From: Pseudomonas sp. StFLB209
GTDB lineage: Bacteria > Pseudomonadota > Gammaproteobacteria > Pseudomonadales > Pseudomonadaceae
Reading direction: 5' to 3'
Assembly: GCF_000829415.1 (NCBI RefSeq)
Contig: NZ_AP014637.1
Span: forward strand, 620,001-684,000
Length of the DNA: 64,000 nucleotides
Of this stretch, positions 37,823-46,544 are shown piece by piece. A model generated the notes under the pieces. That model saw nothing but the letters and a program-made list of their open reading frames with translations. It had not been told where the DNA came from and ran no database searches. The translations under genes and the position numbers were made by a program. Every line of letters starts with the position of its first letter. Within the stretch, counting starts at the first letter, position 1.

Positions 37823-38283
37823 AGGAGTACCGCCGTGATCCGGCTGCGTCCCTGCAGGGAGCGAATCGCCGCCTGGCTGAATGCCAGGAACGTTTCACGG
37901 GTTTCGGGGGCTTCCTTGCCCACGTTTTCCGCCTCAATGCGACGGTTGACACTCGCGAACTGGGGCAACAGCTCGGCCTTGGCCCGTGTGTAGACGGCGC
38001 GCCGATAGGTCGCCGCTTGAAAGGTGCGCTCTGGCAGGACGGTGCTGTCTGCCGATTCAAGGTTTGACACTCCACTGCCTTGCCAGCGCGCTTTGAGAGC
38101 GGCCAAGTCACGATTGACTTCGTGCATGGCCGTTATCAGTTGGTCGACCAGCATGGGAGCCAGGTATTCACCAGGCAGGCGGTATTTCCCCTGGAACTCT
38201 GCCAGCGAGAGGTCCGGCCAAAAGCCGTCGTTCTCAATCGCTTGGTCAACGATCCTGGTCGGGTTACCGCCAAATCCGCTCAT
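37819..38283 (-). CDS. Head completion/stabilisation protein (gpL-like)
   Basis: 154 residues from the ATG at 38283 (MSGFGGNPTRIVDQAIENDG); a GTG three codons upstream is possible. Contains FWPDLSLAEFQGKYRLPGEY and RRAVYTRAKAELLPQFASVN, typical of P2 gpL. A 98-bp spacer with no visible gene separates it from the gpM-like gene. Confidence 0.8.
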   Translation of the reverse strand: MSGFGGNPTRIVDQAIENDGFWPDLSLAEFQGKYRLPGEYLAPMLVDQLITAMHEVNRDLAALKARWQGSGVSNLESADSTVLPERTFQAATYRRAVYTRAKAELLPQFASVNRRIEAENVGKEAPETRETFLAFSQAAIRSLQGRSRITAVLL

Positions 38284-38381
38284 GCTGGACACTCAAATAG
38301 GGCAGGTTGCGGCTTCGGGATTAGCCTTGGTCACAAGTGACGGGCCTCTCCGTGGCAGCTCCCTGCGGGGTGGGAAGATGG

Positions 38382-39098
38382 TTAGCTGGCGTCAGTGCCG
38401 GCCTGTTTCTTCAGCGCCTTTCGGCAGTTTTCCAGCCGGGTGCCGACGCCGATCTGCGGATACAGCTCGGTCGCTCGCTCGAAGTGGTAGATCGCACGCA
38501 GCCATTCCTTGGCTTCCATGGCACGGATGCCCAGCAGCTTGTGGTACTTGGCCGGAATCGCCTCGGTCAGGTCCCATTCGCCATCCACGCGGTCCAGCAA
38601 CTGCGACAGGTACGGCTCGGGGCTGCGCTTCGCCTCATGCTCGGCGTAGGCCCACTCAATGACGGAATCTGCGACGAATGTCGGGATGTCACGCTTGAAC
38701 CGCTCAGGCATCACCTGGCCCTGGCTCATTGCGAAGTCCGCCAGTTCCAGACCGTCTTCAAACTGCGCGGTGTCGAACAGCCAGACCATGACTTGCACCA
38801 AGACCCGATTCGGGATGTTCAGGCCCGACTCGCAATAGCTCTGGATGTAGGGCTGATACTTAGGCAGCAGCTCGTTGCGCTTGAGGTCCTGGCGCCCGGC
38901 CAAACCCTTGATCGCGCTGAGGCGTTCAAGGTCCTGGTCCAGTGCTACTTCCTGCAGCATCAGGTGTTTACGGGCATTGGCCGGGCTGCTGAGCGCTTCA
39001 GGCGGCGAGTACGGCAAGGCAGCGGCGGCGAACGCCTGGGCGCCTGCCGTCTCCTGCAGAGCCAGCATGCGGCGCTGATACTCCAGCGCACGACTCAC
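38382..39098 (-). CDS. Terminase small subunit (gpM-like)
   Basis: 238 residues from a GTG at 39098 overlapping the capsid stop (GTGA). It starts VSRALEYQRRMLALQETAGA and has LGIRAMEAKEWLRAIYHFER near the C-terminus, the endonuclease subunit pattern of P2 gpM. The long frame upstream of the GTG is antisense noise in the capsid gene. Confidence 0.85.
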   Translation of the reverse strand: MSRALEYQRRMLALQETAGAQAFAAAALPYSPPEALSSPANARKHLMLQEVALDQDLERLSAIKGLAGRQDLKRNELLPKYQPYIQSYCESGLNIPNRVLVQVMVWLFDTAQFEDGLELADFAMSQGQVMPERFKRDIPTFVADSVIEWAYAEHEAKRSPEPYLSQLLDRVDGEWDLTEAIPAKYHKLLGIRAMEAKEWLRAIYHFERATELYPQIGVGTRLENCRKALKKQAGTDAS

Positions 39099-40114
39099 GG
39101 CAGCAGCTCCACCGAGGCCGATTCCAGCGCTGCAAACTTGCGCAGTTGCTCGATGACGTAGCCTTCGTTGCGCCCGTTGAAGTCCTCGACCTGGCTGCGG
39201 CGCGGGTTGTCCTGCAGGTGGCGGCGCCAACTGGTGTCCTGGAAGTAAATCGACAGGTTGGCCCAGGAGGTGACCACGATGCCTTTGACCGGGAAGAACG
39301 GCACGGTGAAGGACGGCAAGCCGCCGTAGGTGGCGATCACCTGCGCTTCTTCGATGCGCTCCTTCTCGGTCGGGGTTTGGCCCTGGGCGGCGTACAGCTT
39401 GCCCTTGTCGCTGGCCATCAGGTCGGAACCGATGATGGCCACCAGGTCGCCTTCGTCGCGGAACACCGGATCGATCAACTGCTTGATGTCATGCACCACG
39501 GCATCAAGGTTCGCGTAGTCGCCGCCCTTGCCGATCGCAATCTTCTCTGCGCCGGTGGTGTGCATGACCTGAGCCAGTGCCTGCTCGCGGGCGAGCTGCA
39601 GCCAGCCCTTGTTCACGTCCTGCAGCAGCTTGTTGGTGGCCAGATCGGTTTGAGCCGCCGCACTGACACCGTTCCAACCGATCATCATGCGATCCAGCGC
39701 AATGCGGCGCTGCACGGCTGCCAGATAACGGTCCTTGAAGTCGGGAAACTTCGACCAGCTATCAATGGTGGCGAACTTGAGGGCCACATCGGTTTCTGTG
39801 TGGAACAGCTCGTACTGGTTGTTGGCCAGGTCGAGCAGGCTGCGCGGTTCGCGGTCGCGCTGACTGGTGTCGGTGCGGCTGGTGGCCGGCCCATTCAAGC
39901 CCAGCAACACCTTATCGCCCTTGATTTCACCAACAGGCACCACGTTGATGCGGGTCAGGAAGTCGGCCCGCTCGGTGATCTGCTCGTTCAGCTCTTGGGC
40001 GTGGGTCGGCTCCACGGCGAAGGTTCGGGTGGCATCGGCGACGTTGTAGGCTTCGCCCAGTTCTTCCTGCAGTTCCAGATACTGCGACGCAGCGCGTGCG
40101 CTCAAGGACCCCAT
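39095..40114 (-). CDS. Major capsid protein (gpN-like)
   Basis: 339 residues starting MGSLSARAASQYLELQEELG. P2-type capsid patterns: DLANNQYELFHTETDVALKF, QRRIALDRMMIGWNGVSAAA, LVAIIGSDLMASDKGKLYAA. Slightly shorter than P2 gpN. Start overlaps the scaffold stop (TAATG). Confidence 0.9.
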   Translation of the reverse strand: MGSLSARAASQYLELQEELGEAYNVADATRTFAVEPTHAQELNEQITERADFLTRINVVPVGEIKGDKVLLGLNGPATSRTDTSQRDREPRSLLDLANNQYELFHTETDVALKFATIDSWSKFPDFKDRYLAAVQRRIALDRMMIGWNGVSAAAQTDLATNKLLQDVNKGWLQLAREQALAQVMHTTGAEKIAIGKGGDYANLDAVVHDIKQLIDPVFRDEGDLVAIIGSDLMASDKGKLYAAQGQTPTEKERIEEAQVIATYGGLPSFTVPFFPVKGIVVTSWANLSIYFQDTSWRRHLQDNPRRSQVEDFNGRNEGYVIEQLRKFAALESASVELLP

Positions 40115-41067
40115 TAGCGCAGCCCCTTGCCGCGTACCTTGCCGGCCGCGCCGGTGGTACGCGGGAGCTGGCGGGACTGCTTGGTGTTCATGAGCTTGGT
40201 CATGTTTTCGTTCAGTTCGCCAATGATCGCGCTGAGCTCCTTGACCTCGGCTTTGGAGTCTTTGCCTTTGCCCTTGCGGCTGAATTGGCCTTCTTCCTCG
40301 GCCTGGTCGACCACATCCTGTACAGCGGTGCCCACGGCATCGACCTGCTCCTGGACTTCTTCGGTGTCCAGTCCTTCGAACAGTGGTGCCAGAATCGCCT
40401 GGTAGCCGGCCATCACGATTACGTGCTGGTCGTTCAGCGCCTTCAGCGCCTTGAGGGTTGCTTCATCTACTTCCATTGCTTGGATCTCGTCGGGTGATGG
40501 GGTAGGAGCGCTGCTCCCGGTGTCGCTGAAGCTCTTGAACAAGCTGGCCAGCGCCGTGAACACACCGCGCACCTGGTGCTCATGGCTGTTCTCGCGCAGG
40601 TCGCCCAGCGGCAGGGATTTGGTGAAGAACGCCCCCTTGCGCTTGGAAGCGCCACCGCGCTTGAAGTACAAAGGCTGGGTGCCCAGGCTGGCCGGTGAGT
40701 CGGTCACGGCCAGGCCGGTGAGGTAGTTGCGCCCGGAGTTGGCGAAGTTCGGGGTGATCTCCACAGACGTGAAGATCTTTTCGCCCTGGTCATTGAGGTA
40801 CAGCAGCTTGTCGTTCGGTTTGAGCTGGGCTTCCAAAGCCACCTGGCCAGGCTCCAGCTCCGGGTCGTCCTCGACCAAGCGCACGGCGAACACCTCGCCA
40901 TACGAACCAGGCTCGCGCTCATGCTCATTCCAGATCACAGCGGTGTAGCGGGAAAGCTTGTAGGTGTCTGCGCAGTCGCGCAGCTCCTGAACGGTGATTT
41001 CCCGGTTGTCAGCGGTGGGGCCGCTGACGGCTACACGTTTCCAAAATGAGACAAGTGATCGGGGCAT
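40114..41067 (-). CDS. Capsid scaffold/protease (gpO-like)
   Basis: 317 residues from the ATG at 41067 (MPRSLVSFWKRVAVSGPTAD). N-terminal protease-type region with YKLSRYTAVIWNEHEREPGS and NSGRNYLTGLAVTDSPASLG, then a charged scaffold part with coiled coil at the end (SKAEVKELSAIIGELNENMT). First gene of the minus-strand late operon, divergent from the terminase. Confidence 0.85.
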   Translation of the reverse strand: MPRSLVSFWKRVAVSGPTADNREITVQELRDCADTYKLSRYTAVIWNEHEREPGSYGEVFAVRLVEDDPELEPGQVALEAQLKPNDKLLYLNDQGEKIFTSVEITPNFANSGRNYLTGLAVTDSPASLGTQPLYFKRGGASKRKGAFFTKSLPLGDLRENSHEHQVRGVFTALASLFKSFSDTGSSAPTPSPDEIQAMEVDEATLKALKALNDQHVIVMAGYQAILAPLFEGLDTEEVQEQVDAVGTAVQDVVDQAEEEGQFSRKGKGKDSKAEVKELSAIIGELNENMTKLMNTKQSRQLPRTTGAAGKVRGKGLR

Positions 41068-41151
41068 GGTGGGTGTTGCACTCGGTGGCCATGGGTCAGA
41101 GGCCCCCACCATATGGATCTGAAAACGGCCCAACAAACGCTTTAAATCCGC

Positions 41152-41182
41152 GTTTCTCCTAGATTCGATTTATAGGAGAAAC
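41152..41182. promoter_or_regulatory. 10-bp inverted repeat between divergent late operons
   Basis: GTTTCTCCTA (41152-41161) and TAGGAGAAAC (41173-41182), perfect, with an 11-base AT-rich loop, centred in the 166-bp gap between scaffold (minus) and terminase (plus). A direct repeat TTTTCCGG follows at about 41191 and 41201. A symmetric site is suited to an activator or repressor acting on both late operons, perhaps the Ogr-like protein, though it does not follow P2's TGT-N12-ACA. Confidence 0.5.
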
Positions 41183-41233
41183 AAGGAATTTTTCCGGGCG
41201 TTTTCCGGTTTTTCGCCGCATAGACTGCGGCCC

Positions 41234-43300
41234 ATGCAATATTCAATCGAAGTTCGAGAAGCCGCTAAACGCATGTACCTCCGTCGCTACAAGGCGAAGG
41301 AAATACAGGCGCAACTGGGCTTGCCTCACATCCGCATCGTCTATCACTGGATCCAGCAGGGTAAGTGGGATGACATGCTGTCGGATGAGGAACCGCTGAA
41401 CGCCTGCCGGCGACGTATTACGTTGCTCCTGGAAAAGACCGAGGCGCTGACCAAGGCTGAACTGGACGAGCTGGACCGGCTCACGGCGCTCAATGAGCGG
41501 TTGGCCAAGCTCGCCAACAAGCCTGCGCCGGCGACTGCCGCAGGTGATGTCCAGGATGGTGATGACTCGCGGCGCGAAGCACCGAGGAAAGGCCGTGGCG
41601 ATCGCGGCGACCGGGGCAACAAGAAGCGCGAGAAGAAGGCCAAGAACGATGTCAGCGGCCTGACTGAAGTGGACTTCCTTGAGAAGTTCATCAGCACGAT
41701 GTACCCCTATCAACAGGAGCTGTTCGCCGCCAAGCAGAACCCGCTGACAGCCCGGATCCGCAATATCCTCAAGAGCCGGCAGATCGGCCTGACGTATTAC
41801 TTCGCCGGCGAAGCGCTGATGGATGCTGTGTTGACCGGCGACAATCAGATATTTCTGTCTGCCAGCCGGGCACAGTCCGAGGTGTTCCGCAGCTACATCA
41901 TCGCGTTCGCCAGCAAGTGGTTCGACATCGAGCTGACCGGCAACCCGATCGTGCTGAGCAAAGACGGCAAGCCCTGGGCAGAGCTGCGCTTCCTCAGTAC
42001 CAACAGTGGTACCGCGCAGAGCTACCATGGCCACGTCTATATCGACGAATACTTCTGGATCCGCGACTTTGAAAAGCTGAACAACGTCGCGTCAGCCATG
42101 GCCACTCACAAAAAGTGGCGCAAGACCTACTTTTCAACGCCCAGCGCTGTGTCCCACCAGGCATACCCGTTCTGGACAGGCGAAGCTTTCCGCAACAGCA
42201 AGCGCGGCAAAAAGACTGCAGGCGACTGGCCGGGCGAGGCGGCCTACACCCAGGGCGCACTGTGCCCCGACGGCCAGTGGCGCAAGACGATCACGATCCT
42301 GGACGCTGTGGCCGGTGGCGGCGGTGCGATGTTCGATGTCGAGCGGCTGGAGCTGGAGTACGACGAAGACAAGTTCCAGCAGTTGTTCATGTGCCAGTTC
42401 ATCGACAGTTCGCAGAGCGCGTTCGCGCTCAAGGATCTGGAGCGCTGCTATTCGGATCTGGAGCTGTGGGACGACTACAAGCCCGATTCAGACCGACCGT
42501 TCGGCAATAGCCCGGTCTGGCTGGGCTACGACCCGAGCCGTACCAGGGACGATGCGACCTGTGTCGTGGTTGCGCCGCCGCTGGAGCCTGGCGCCAAGTT
42601 CAGGATCCTGGAAAAGCACAGTTGGAGGGGAACGTCGTTCACCCACCAGGCCGCCCAGGTCAAGAAGCTCACAGAGCGTTTCAACGTCCAGCACATCGGT
42701 ATCGATATTACCGGTGTGGGCTATGGCGTTTTCGACCTGGTGCGCGACTTCTATGCCAAGGCCACGCCGATTCACTACAGCCTGGAGGCCAAGAACACGC
42801 TGGTCCTGAAGGCCCAGGACACGATCCAGGGTAGCCGGATCGAGTGGGACGCCGGCTGGACCGATATCGCGCAGGCCTTTCTGACCATCAAGCGCGGCAC
42901 CACCAATGGCGGCCAGATCACGTACAGCGCGTCGCGTACCGATGCCACCGGCCACGCCGATATTGCCTGGGCAATCATGCATGCCCTGGCCCACGAACCC
43001 CTCAACACCAACAAGCGGCGCCGTAGCCGCTATCTCATGAGCGGAAGCAATGCCCAAGCCTCGACGCACCAGACAACACAAGGATCAGCGACCTCAACAA
43101 CAGGGCACGCGGGTGTTCACATTCGGCGAGCCGGAGCAGGTACTGACAGGCAATATCGGGGAGTACCTGGGCGTGTTTCCGTCCGACGACGGTCGCCTGT
43201 ACAAGCCGCCAGTATCCCGGGCGGGCCTGGCCAAGCTGTTGCGCGCAAACGCGCACCACGGCGCAATCCCCAAATTCAAGCGCAACCTGTTGCTGCGTGA
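41234..43300 (+). CDS. Terminase large subunit (gpP-like) with anomalous C-terminal extension
   Basis: 688 residues as an open frame. N-terminal helix-turn-helix (RRYKAKEIQAQLGLPHIRIV), ATPase motifs ILKSRQIGLTYYFA and HVYIDEYFW, and a C-terminal nuclease region (VWLGYDPSRTRDDATCVVVA, HIGIDITGVGYGVFDLVRDF, GHADIAWAIMHALAHEP). P2 gpP is about 590 residues, so the last ~80 residues, which overlap the portal gene in another frame, look non-native. A TGA in the next frame at 43038 would give a normal end. Confidence 0.85.
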   Translation: MQYSIEVREAAKRMYLRRYKAKEIQAQLGLPHIRIVYHWIQQGKWDDMLSDEEPLNACRRRITLLLEKTEALTKAELDELDRLTALNERLAKLANKPAPATAAGDVQDGDDSRREAPRKGRGDRGDRGNKKREKKAKNDVSGLTEVDFLEKFISTMYPYQQELFAAKQNPLTARIRNILKSRQIGLTYYFAGEALMDAVLTGDNQIFLSASRAQSEVFRSYIIAFASKWFDIELTGNPIVLSKDGKPWAELRFLSTNSGTAQSYHGHVYIDEYFWIRDFEKLNNVASAMATHKKWRKTYFSTPSAVSHQAYPFWTGEAFRNSKRGKKTAGDWPGEAAYTQGALCPDGQWRKTITILDAVAGGGGAMFDVERLELEYDEDKFQQLFMCQFIDSSQSAFALKDLERCYSDLELWDDYKPDSDRPFGNSPVWLGYDPSRTRDDATCVVVAPPLEPGAKFRILEKHSWRGTSFTHQAAQVKKLTERFNVQHIGIDITGVGYGVFDLVRDFYAKATPIHYSLEAKNTLVLKAQDTIQGSRIEWDAGWTDIAQAFLTIKRGTTNGGQITYSASRTDATGHADIAWAIMHALAHEPLNTNKRRRSRYLMSGSNAQASTHQTTQGSATSTTGHAGVHIRRAGAGTDRQYRGVPGRVSVRRRSPVQAASIPGGPGQAVARKRAPRRNPQIQAQPVAA

Positions 43301-44084
43301 GTTCATCGCTTCAGAGGGTTGCAGCGCTCAGACCATGAGCCGGGCTGCGCTCGATTACAACGTGTTCGGGGAGTCCTACTTCTTCAAGCACTGCAACGCC
43401 TTCGGCCAGTGCCTGGAGCTGGAGCATCTGATGGCCATCAATATGCGGGTCAAGATCGATGGCGGATTCGTGATGTTGTTGCCTGACAACAAGGAGCTGG
43501 AGTTCGACGAGGATGAGATCGTCCACATCATGGATTACGACGTGGAGCAGAACATCTACGGGATTCCGGATTACCTGGGAGGCCTGCAGGCTCTGTTGCT
43601 GAACGAAGCCGCAACGCTGTTCCGGCGCCGGTACTACAGCAACGGCGCGCACGCCGGTTACATCTTCTACACCAACGATCCCGATCTTAGTGAGAAGGAC
43701 GAGCAGGAGCTGCAGGCGCAGATCGCCGGATCGAAGGGTGTTGGCAACTTCCGGTCGATGTTCGTGAACATCCCGGGCGGGCATGAGAACGCGATCAAGA
43801 TCATCCCGATTGGGGATTTCCAGGCAAAAGACGAGCTTGAGAAGGTCAAGAACATCACCCGCAACGACATCATTGCAGCCTGGCGCATGAACCCCGCTCT
43901 GGCCGGGATCATCCCTGAGAACAGTGGCGGGTTCGGTGACATCGAGAAGATCGATCGCGTGTATACGAGTAACGAAATCAGACCGATCTGTCAGCTATTC
44001 GACGAAGCCAACGAGGCGTTGCGCGAAGACAGGCGTTTTAGCTGGAGAGAGCCGCCTAAAGCAGATGGAAACACTGCCACTTGA
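43050..44084 (+). CDS. Portal protein (gpQ-like)
   Basis: 344 residues, the length of P2 gpQ. Starts MPKPRRTRQHKDQRPQQQGT and contains TLFRRRYYSNGAHAGYIFYT, NGAHAGYIF and ITRNDIIAAWRMNPALAGII, all P2-type portal signatures. GGAAG precedes the ATG. Co-transcribed with terminase. Confidence 0.92.
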   Translation: MPKPRRTRQHKDQRPQQQGTRVFTFGEPEQVLTGNIGEYLGVFPSDDGRLYKPPVSRAGLAKLLRANAHHGAIPKFKRNLLLREFIASEGCSAQTMSRAALDYNVFGESYFFKHCNAFGQCLELEHLMAINMRVKIDGGFVMLLPDNKELEFDEDEIVHIMDYDVEQNIYGIPDYLGGLQALLLNEAATLFRRRYYSNGAHAGYIFYTNDPDLSEKDEQELQAQIAGSKGVGNFRSMFVNIPGGHENAIKIIPIGDFQAKDELEKVKNITRNDIIAAWRMNPALAGIIPENSGGFGDIEKIDRVYTSNEIRPICQLFDEANEALREDRRFSWREPPKADGNTAT

Positions 44085-44156
44085 TCTGATTGCAGTCGAA
44101 ATGACTATACATTTCTGTAGAATGCTGGCCACTGGACATCCCTGGGGAGGGACACA

Positions 44157-44429
44157 ATGAGGATCGATTGTACGACGTGCGGACACAAGGGACGGATCAG
44201 CTCCCGGGAGACTATCACCCGCACATACGTGAAGCTGTACTGCCAGTGCCTGGACGCGAAATGCGGGCACACCTGGGTATCGAACCTGTCATTCGACCAT
44301 ACGCTGCGGCCTTCGGCGTTGCACCAGGAGCCACATGACGCCGCGCACCTGGCGGCGCAGATCCGGAGCCTGCCTGCAGACAAGCAACGTGAGCTGTTCG
44401 ATAAGTTGGGTACTCAGCGCGTGGCGTGA
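44157..44429 (+). CDS. Ogr/Delta-like late transcription activator
   Basis: 90 residues with the zinc-finger pattern CTTC (residues 5-8) and CQCLDAKC further on, as in P2 Ogr and P4 Delta, which activate late promoters through RNA polymerase alpha. GGGAGGG precedes the ATG. Its place next to the portal gene rather than the tail end differs from P2. Confidence 0.85.
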   Translation: MRIDCTTCGHKGRISSRETITRTYVKLYCQCLDAKCGHTWVSNLSFDHTLRPSALHQEPHDAAHLAAQIRSLPADKQRELFDKLGTQRVA

Positions 44430-44462
44430 ACCGCCGGCGCCAGGCCGGCGATCTGCAGCGAC

Positions 44463-44642
44463 TTATCCAGCTTTTATCGGATGCACGTTCAGTACTTCCA
44501 GTAAGCGCAGTACCTGGTGCTGCTCCTGATCCGACATCTGTCGGAATCGCTGTATCAGTTGCTGCTCACTGCAGGTTAGCGCGCTCTTGTCGGCTTCGTT
44601 AAAACCAAGAACACCATGCGCAACGACTGCCATCTCCAACAT
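44463..44642 (-). CDS. Small hypothetical protein, 59 residues
   Basis: ATG at 44642 has a strong AAGGAG seven bases upstream. The product starts MLEMAVVAHGVLGFNEADKS and ends with a helical QLIQRFRQMSDQEQHQVLRL segment. No family recognised. It follows the repressor on the same strand, 83 bases downstream, so it may be expressed in the lysogen. Confidence 0.6.
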   Translation of the reverse strand: MLEMAVVAHGVLGFNEADKSALTCSEQQLIQRFRQMSDQEQHQVLRLLEVLNVHPIKAG

Positions 44643-44725
44643 GCTTTAGCTCCTTGAAATGCATTGAGGAGCAGGCTGTATCGGGTGATGGCAGAGGTCT
44701 TAGAGGTGGGACAAAGGTGGGCAGT

Positions 44726-45298
44726 TTATTTGCCGCGGGCATCAGCATCGTCAGCCATAGCTTTGAGAAACCGGCTGATTGCTTGTCGATCAAAGTCGGT
44801 GATCCGGCGGTATTGATCAATGACTTTTGCCTCTTCGGGCAGCAAACCAGATACGGGCCTAAAACCCGTAAGCACAAAGGCAACATCAACGCCCAGCGTC
44901 GCTACGGCCACAAGATAGGCAGTGTCGGGATTGCGCACTCCCCTTTCATAGCCTCCTTGAGTGTTTCTACCCACGCCGCCGGTACTTGCCAAATCCTCTT
45001 GGCTCAAGCCCAAGCGTTCCCGCTCCTCTCGAAGTCGTTCGCCTACAGAGGTAATCGGGCCAGACTCGCTCACAGCAATAGGGACCTCTGCAGGACCGCA
45101 CACAATGTACGGCACATCCAATCCAAGCTCCGTCGCTGCCAAAGCGAGATAGGACGCAGGAGCGTCGCTACTACCGCTTTCGTAGTTGACCTGTGTTCGC
45201 TTCGACACCTTCAACCTCTCTGCCATCTGGTCTTGAGTAAGGCCTGCCAGGTTCCGTTGCTCGCGCAGCCTCGTGCCAATCTGTTCAGAAAGTCGCAA
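44726..45298 (-). CDS. Phage repressor with two HTH-XRE domains
   Basis: 190 residues. Two XRE-type helix-turn-helix domains in tandem: about 1-60 (GTRLREQRNLAGLTQDQMAE) and about 82-145 (GERLREERERLGLSQEDLAS). No S24 peptidase part, so induction would not be by RecA-stimulated self-cleavage. The likely start is a TTG at 45298 with AGAGG upstream. Divergent from the Cro-like gene across an operator-rich gap. Confidence 0.82.
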   Translation of the reverse strand: MRLSEQIGTRLREQRNLAGLTQDQMAERLKVSKRTQVNYESGSSDAPASYLALAATELGLDVPYIVCGPAEVPIAVSESGPITSVGERLREERERLGLSQEDLASTGGVGRNTQGGYERGVRNPDTAYLVAVATLGVDVAFVLTGFRPVSGLLPEEAKVIDQYRRITDFDRQAISRFLKAMADDADARGK

Positions 45299-45353
45299 AA
45301 TTTTGCCTCTCGGTATTTACATTGGCAATTTATTGCCACAACATGCGCATGTT
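45295..45353. promoter_or_regulatory. Immunity-region operator palindromes
   Basis: Three palindromes lie between the divergent regulators: GCAAAATTTTGC (45295-45306, over the repressor start), TGGCAA-TTTA-TTGCCA (45323-45338), and AACATGCGCATGTT (45340-45353). They probably bind the repressor and/or the Cro-like protein. Their sequences differ, so more than one protein may be involved. Confidence 0.6.
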
Positions 45354-45381
45354 CTCACACGAATACGCAGGAATTTGCACT

Positions 45382-45615
45382 ATGCCGAAATGCTCTATTA
45401 CTGATCAAGCCCGAGAGACGGCCCGGAAGGCATTGGAACGTTGTGGCCAGACGGCGAGAGGCTTCGCTAAGCAACACGGTTTAAGTCCCAGCACCGTTTA
45501 CGCGGTGCTGAGTGGCCAAAGCCAATGTCGTCGTGGGGAGGCACATCGAGCCGCTGTCCTGCTTGGAATCAAGGACGGCGTTATCGAGAACACCAACGAC
45601 ATAGCCGCACAGTAG
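45382..45615 (+). CDS. Cro-like DNA-binding protein (BcepMu gp16-like)
   Basis: 77 residues from the ATG at 45382 (MPKCSITDQARETARKALER). The central helix-turn-helix GFAKQHGLSPSTVYAVLSGQ followed by SQCRRGEAHRAAVLLGIK matches the BcepMu gp16 family. First gene of the rightward early operon, opposite the repressor, so a Cro role is expected. Confidence 0.75.
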   Translation: MPKCSITDQARETARKALERCGQTARGFAKQHGLSPSTVYAVLSGQSQCRRGEAHRAAVLLGIKDGVIENTNDIAAQ

Positions 45616-45644
45616 AAGCTTGGTCACTCAGGGAGAAGTAGAAA

Positions 45645-46118
45645 ATGAAGTGCAGGATTCTTACGGCACGCAAAGCGGCGATGAAAGCAATCATCGCAAG
45701 TTCCGGGGGCTGCAAAGCGGCAGCGGCCAAGTTGGAACTGAATCAGAAGAAATTTGAAAACCACGCCTACGGAAACGGGAGCAGCCGCCCCCTGACAGAC
45801 GCGCAGATCTACAAACTTGAGCAGGACGCCGGCACGACTCATTTCCCGACCTACATCGCGGGGATCTATGGCGGTCTGTTTGTGCCATTGGCTGACCCTG
45901 ACACTTTGGACAACATTGAGCTGTTCAGCCGCTCGGTACAGGTCGCTGCAAAGCGTGGCACGGTTGATCAGATCATTGCGCAGTCGCTTGATGACGGGTC
46001 AATCAGCTCCGACGAAGTAGAACGGATCCTCACGGCTCACCACGCTCACTTGGCAGCGCGGCATGAATCCATACTGGCCACTATCAGCTTGTACAGAAAA
46101 CCGGGAGCAGAGGCATGA
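45645..46118 (+). CDS. Phage regulatory protein CII (CP76-like)
   Basis: 157 residues. Resembles the CII/CP76 regulators of K139-type phages: an N-terminal DNA-binding half (KAAAAKLELNQKKFENHAYG, RPLTDAQIYKLEQDAGT) and a helical C-terminus. It overlaps the next gene by 4 bp. Confidence 0.72.
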   Translation: MKCRILTARKAAMKAIIASSGGCKAAAAKLELNQKKFENHAYGNGSSRPLTDAQIYKLEQDAGTTHFPTYIAGIYGGLFVPLADPDTLDNIELFSRSVQVAAKRGTVDQIIAQSLDDGSISSDEVERILTAHHAHLAARHESILATISLYRKPGAEA

Positions 46119-46474
46119 GCCTGCAGGATCGTGACTTCCAAGACACTCTCAAAGCGGCAGCCCTGCAGTTCCTGCAGCGTCACCACGCCGAGCATCTGAC
46201 CTACGACTATCACTTGGCAGATCGGGCAGCCATCTACCTGGTAACCAACTTCAATCTGTTGGACACGACCGCTGAACGCATTGTGGCCCTTGCGGTAAAT
46301 GACCTCATCGCTTTGCGCGATCGGCAGCGCGTCGACCTGACCCGCAGCACGTCGACGCACACCATCATCATTGACCCCGAAACCGGAACGACTTGGTCGA
46401 TACCAGCCGCCCTAATCTTCGAACGCATCATCGGCTCTCCTGACAGCACACGCTACCGCGTAGCCAACTCCTAA
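46115..46474 (+). CDS. Early-operon hypothetical protein
   Basis: 119 residues starting MSLQDRDFQDTLKAAALQFL. No family recognised. Helical N-terminal half; the C-terminus has HTIIIDPETGTTWSIPAALI. Overlaps the CII-like gene (ATGA). Confidence 0.6.
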   Translation: MSLQDRDFQDTLKAAALQFLQRHHAEHLTYDYHLADRAAIYLVTNFNLLDTTAERIVALAVNDLIALRDRQRVDLTRSTSTHTIIIDPETGTTWSIPAALIFERIIGSPDSTRYRVANS

Positions 46475-46544
46475 CCCAACACGACCGCCCTACTCCACGT
46501 TTCCCGTGGGTTTGGGTGAGCTTTGCCCGGAATCGAGGTTTTTG

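Noticed and set aside
41170..41190. Insertion-sequence end at the inverted repeat
   Set aside because: No transposase and no target duplication; the repeat is centred in a functional intergenic gap.
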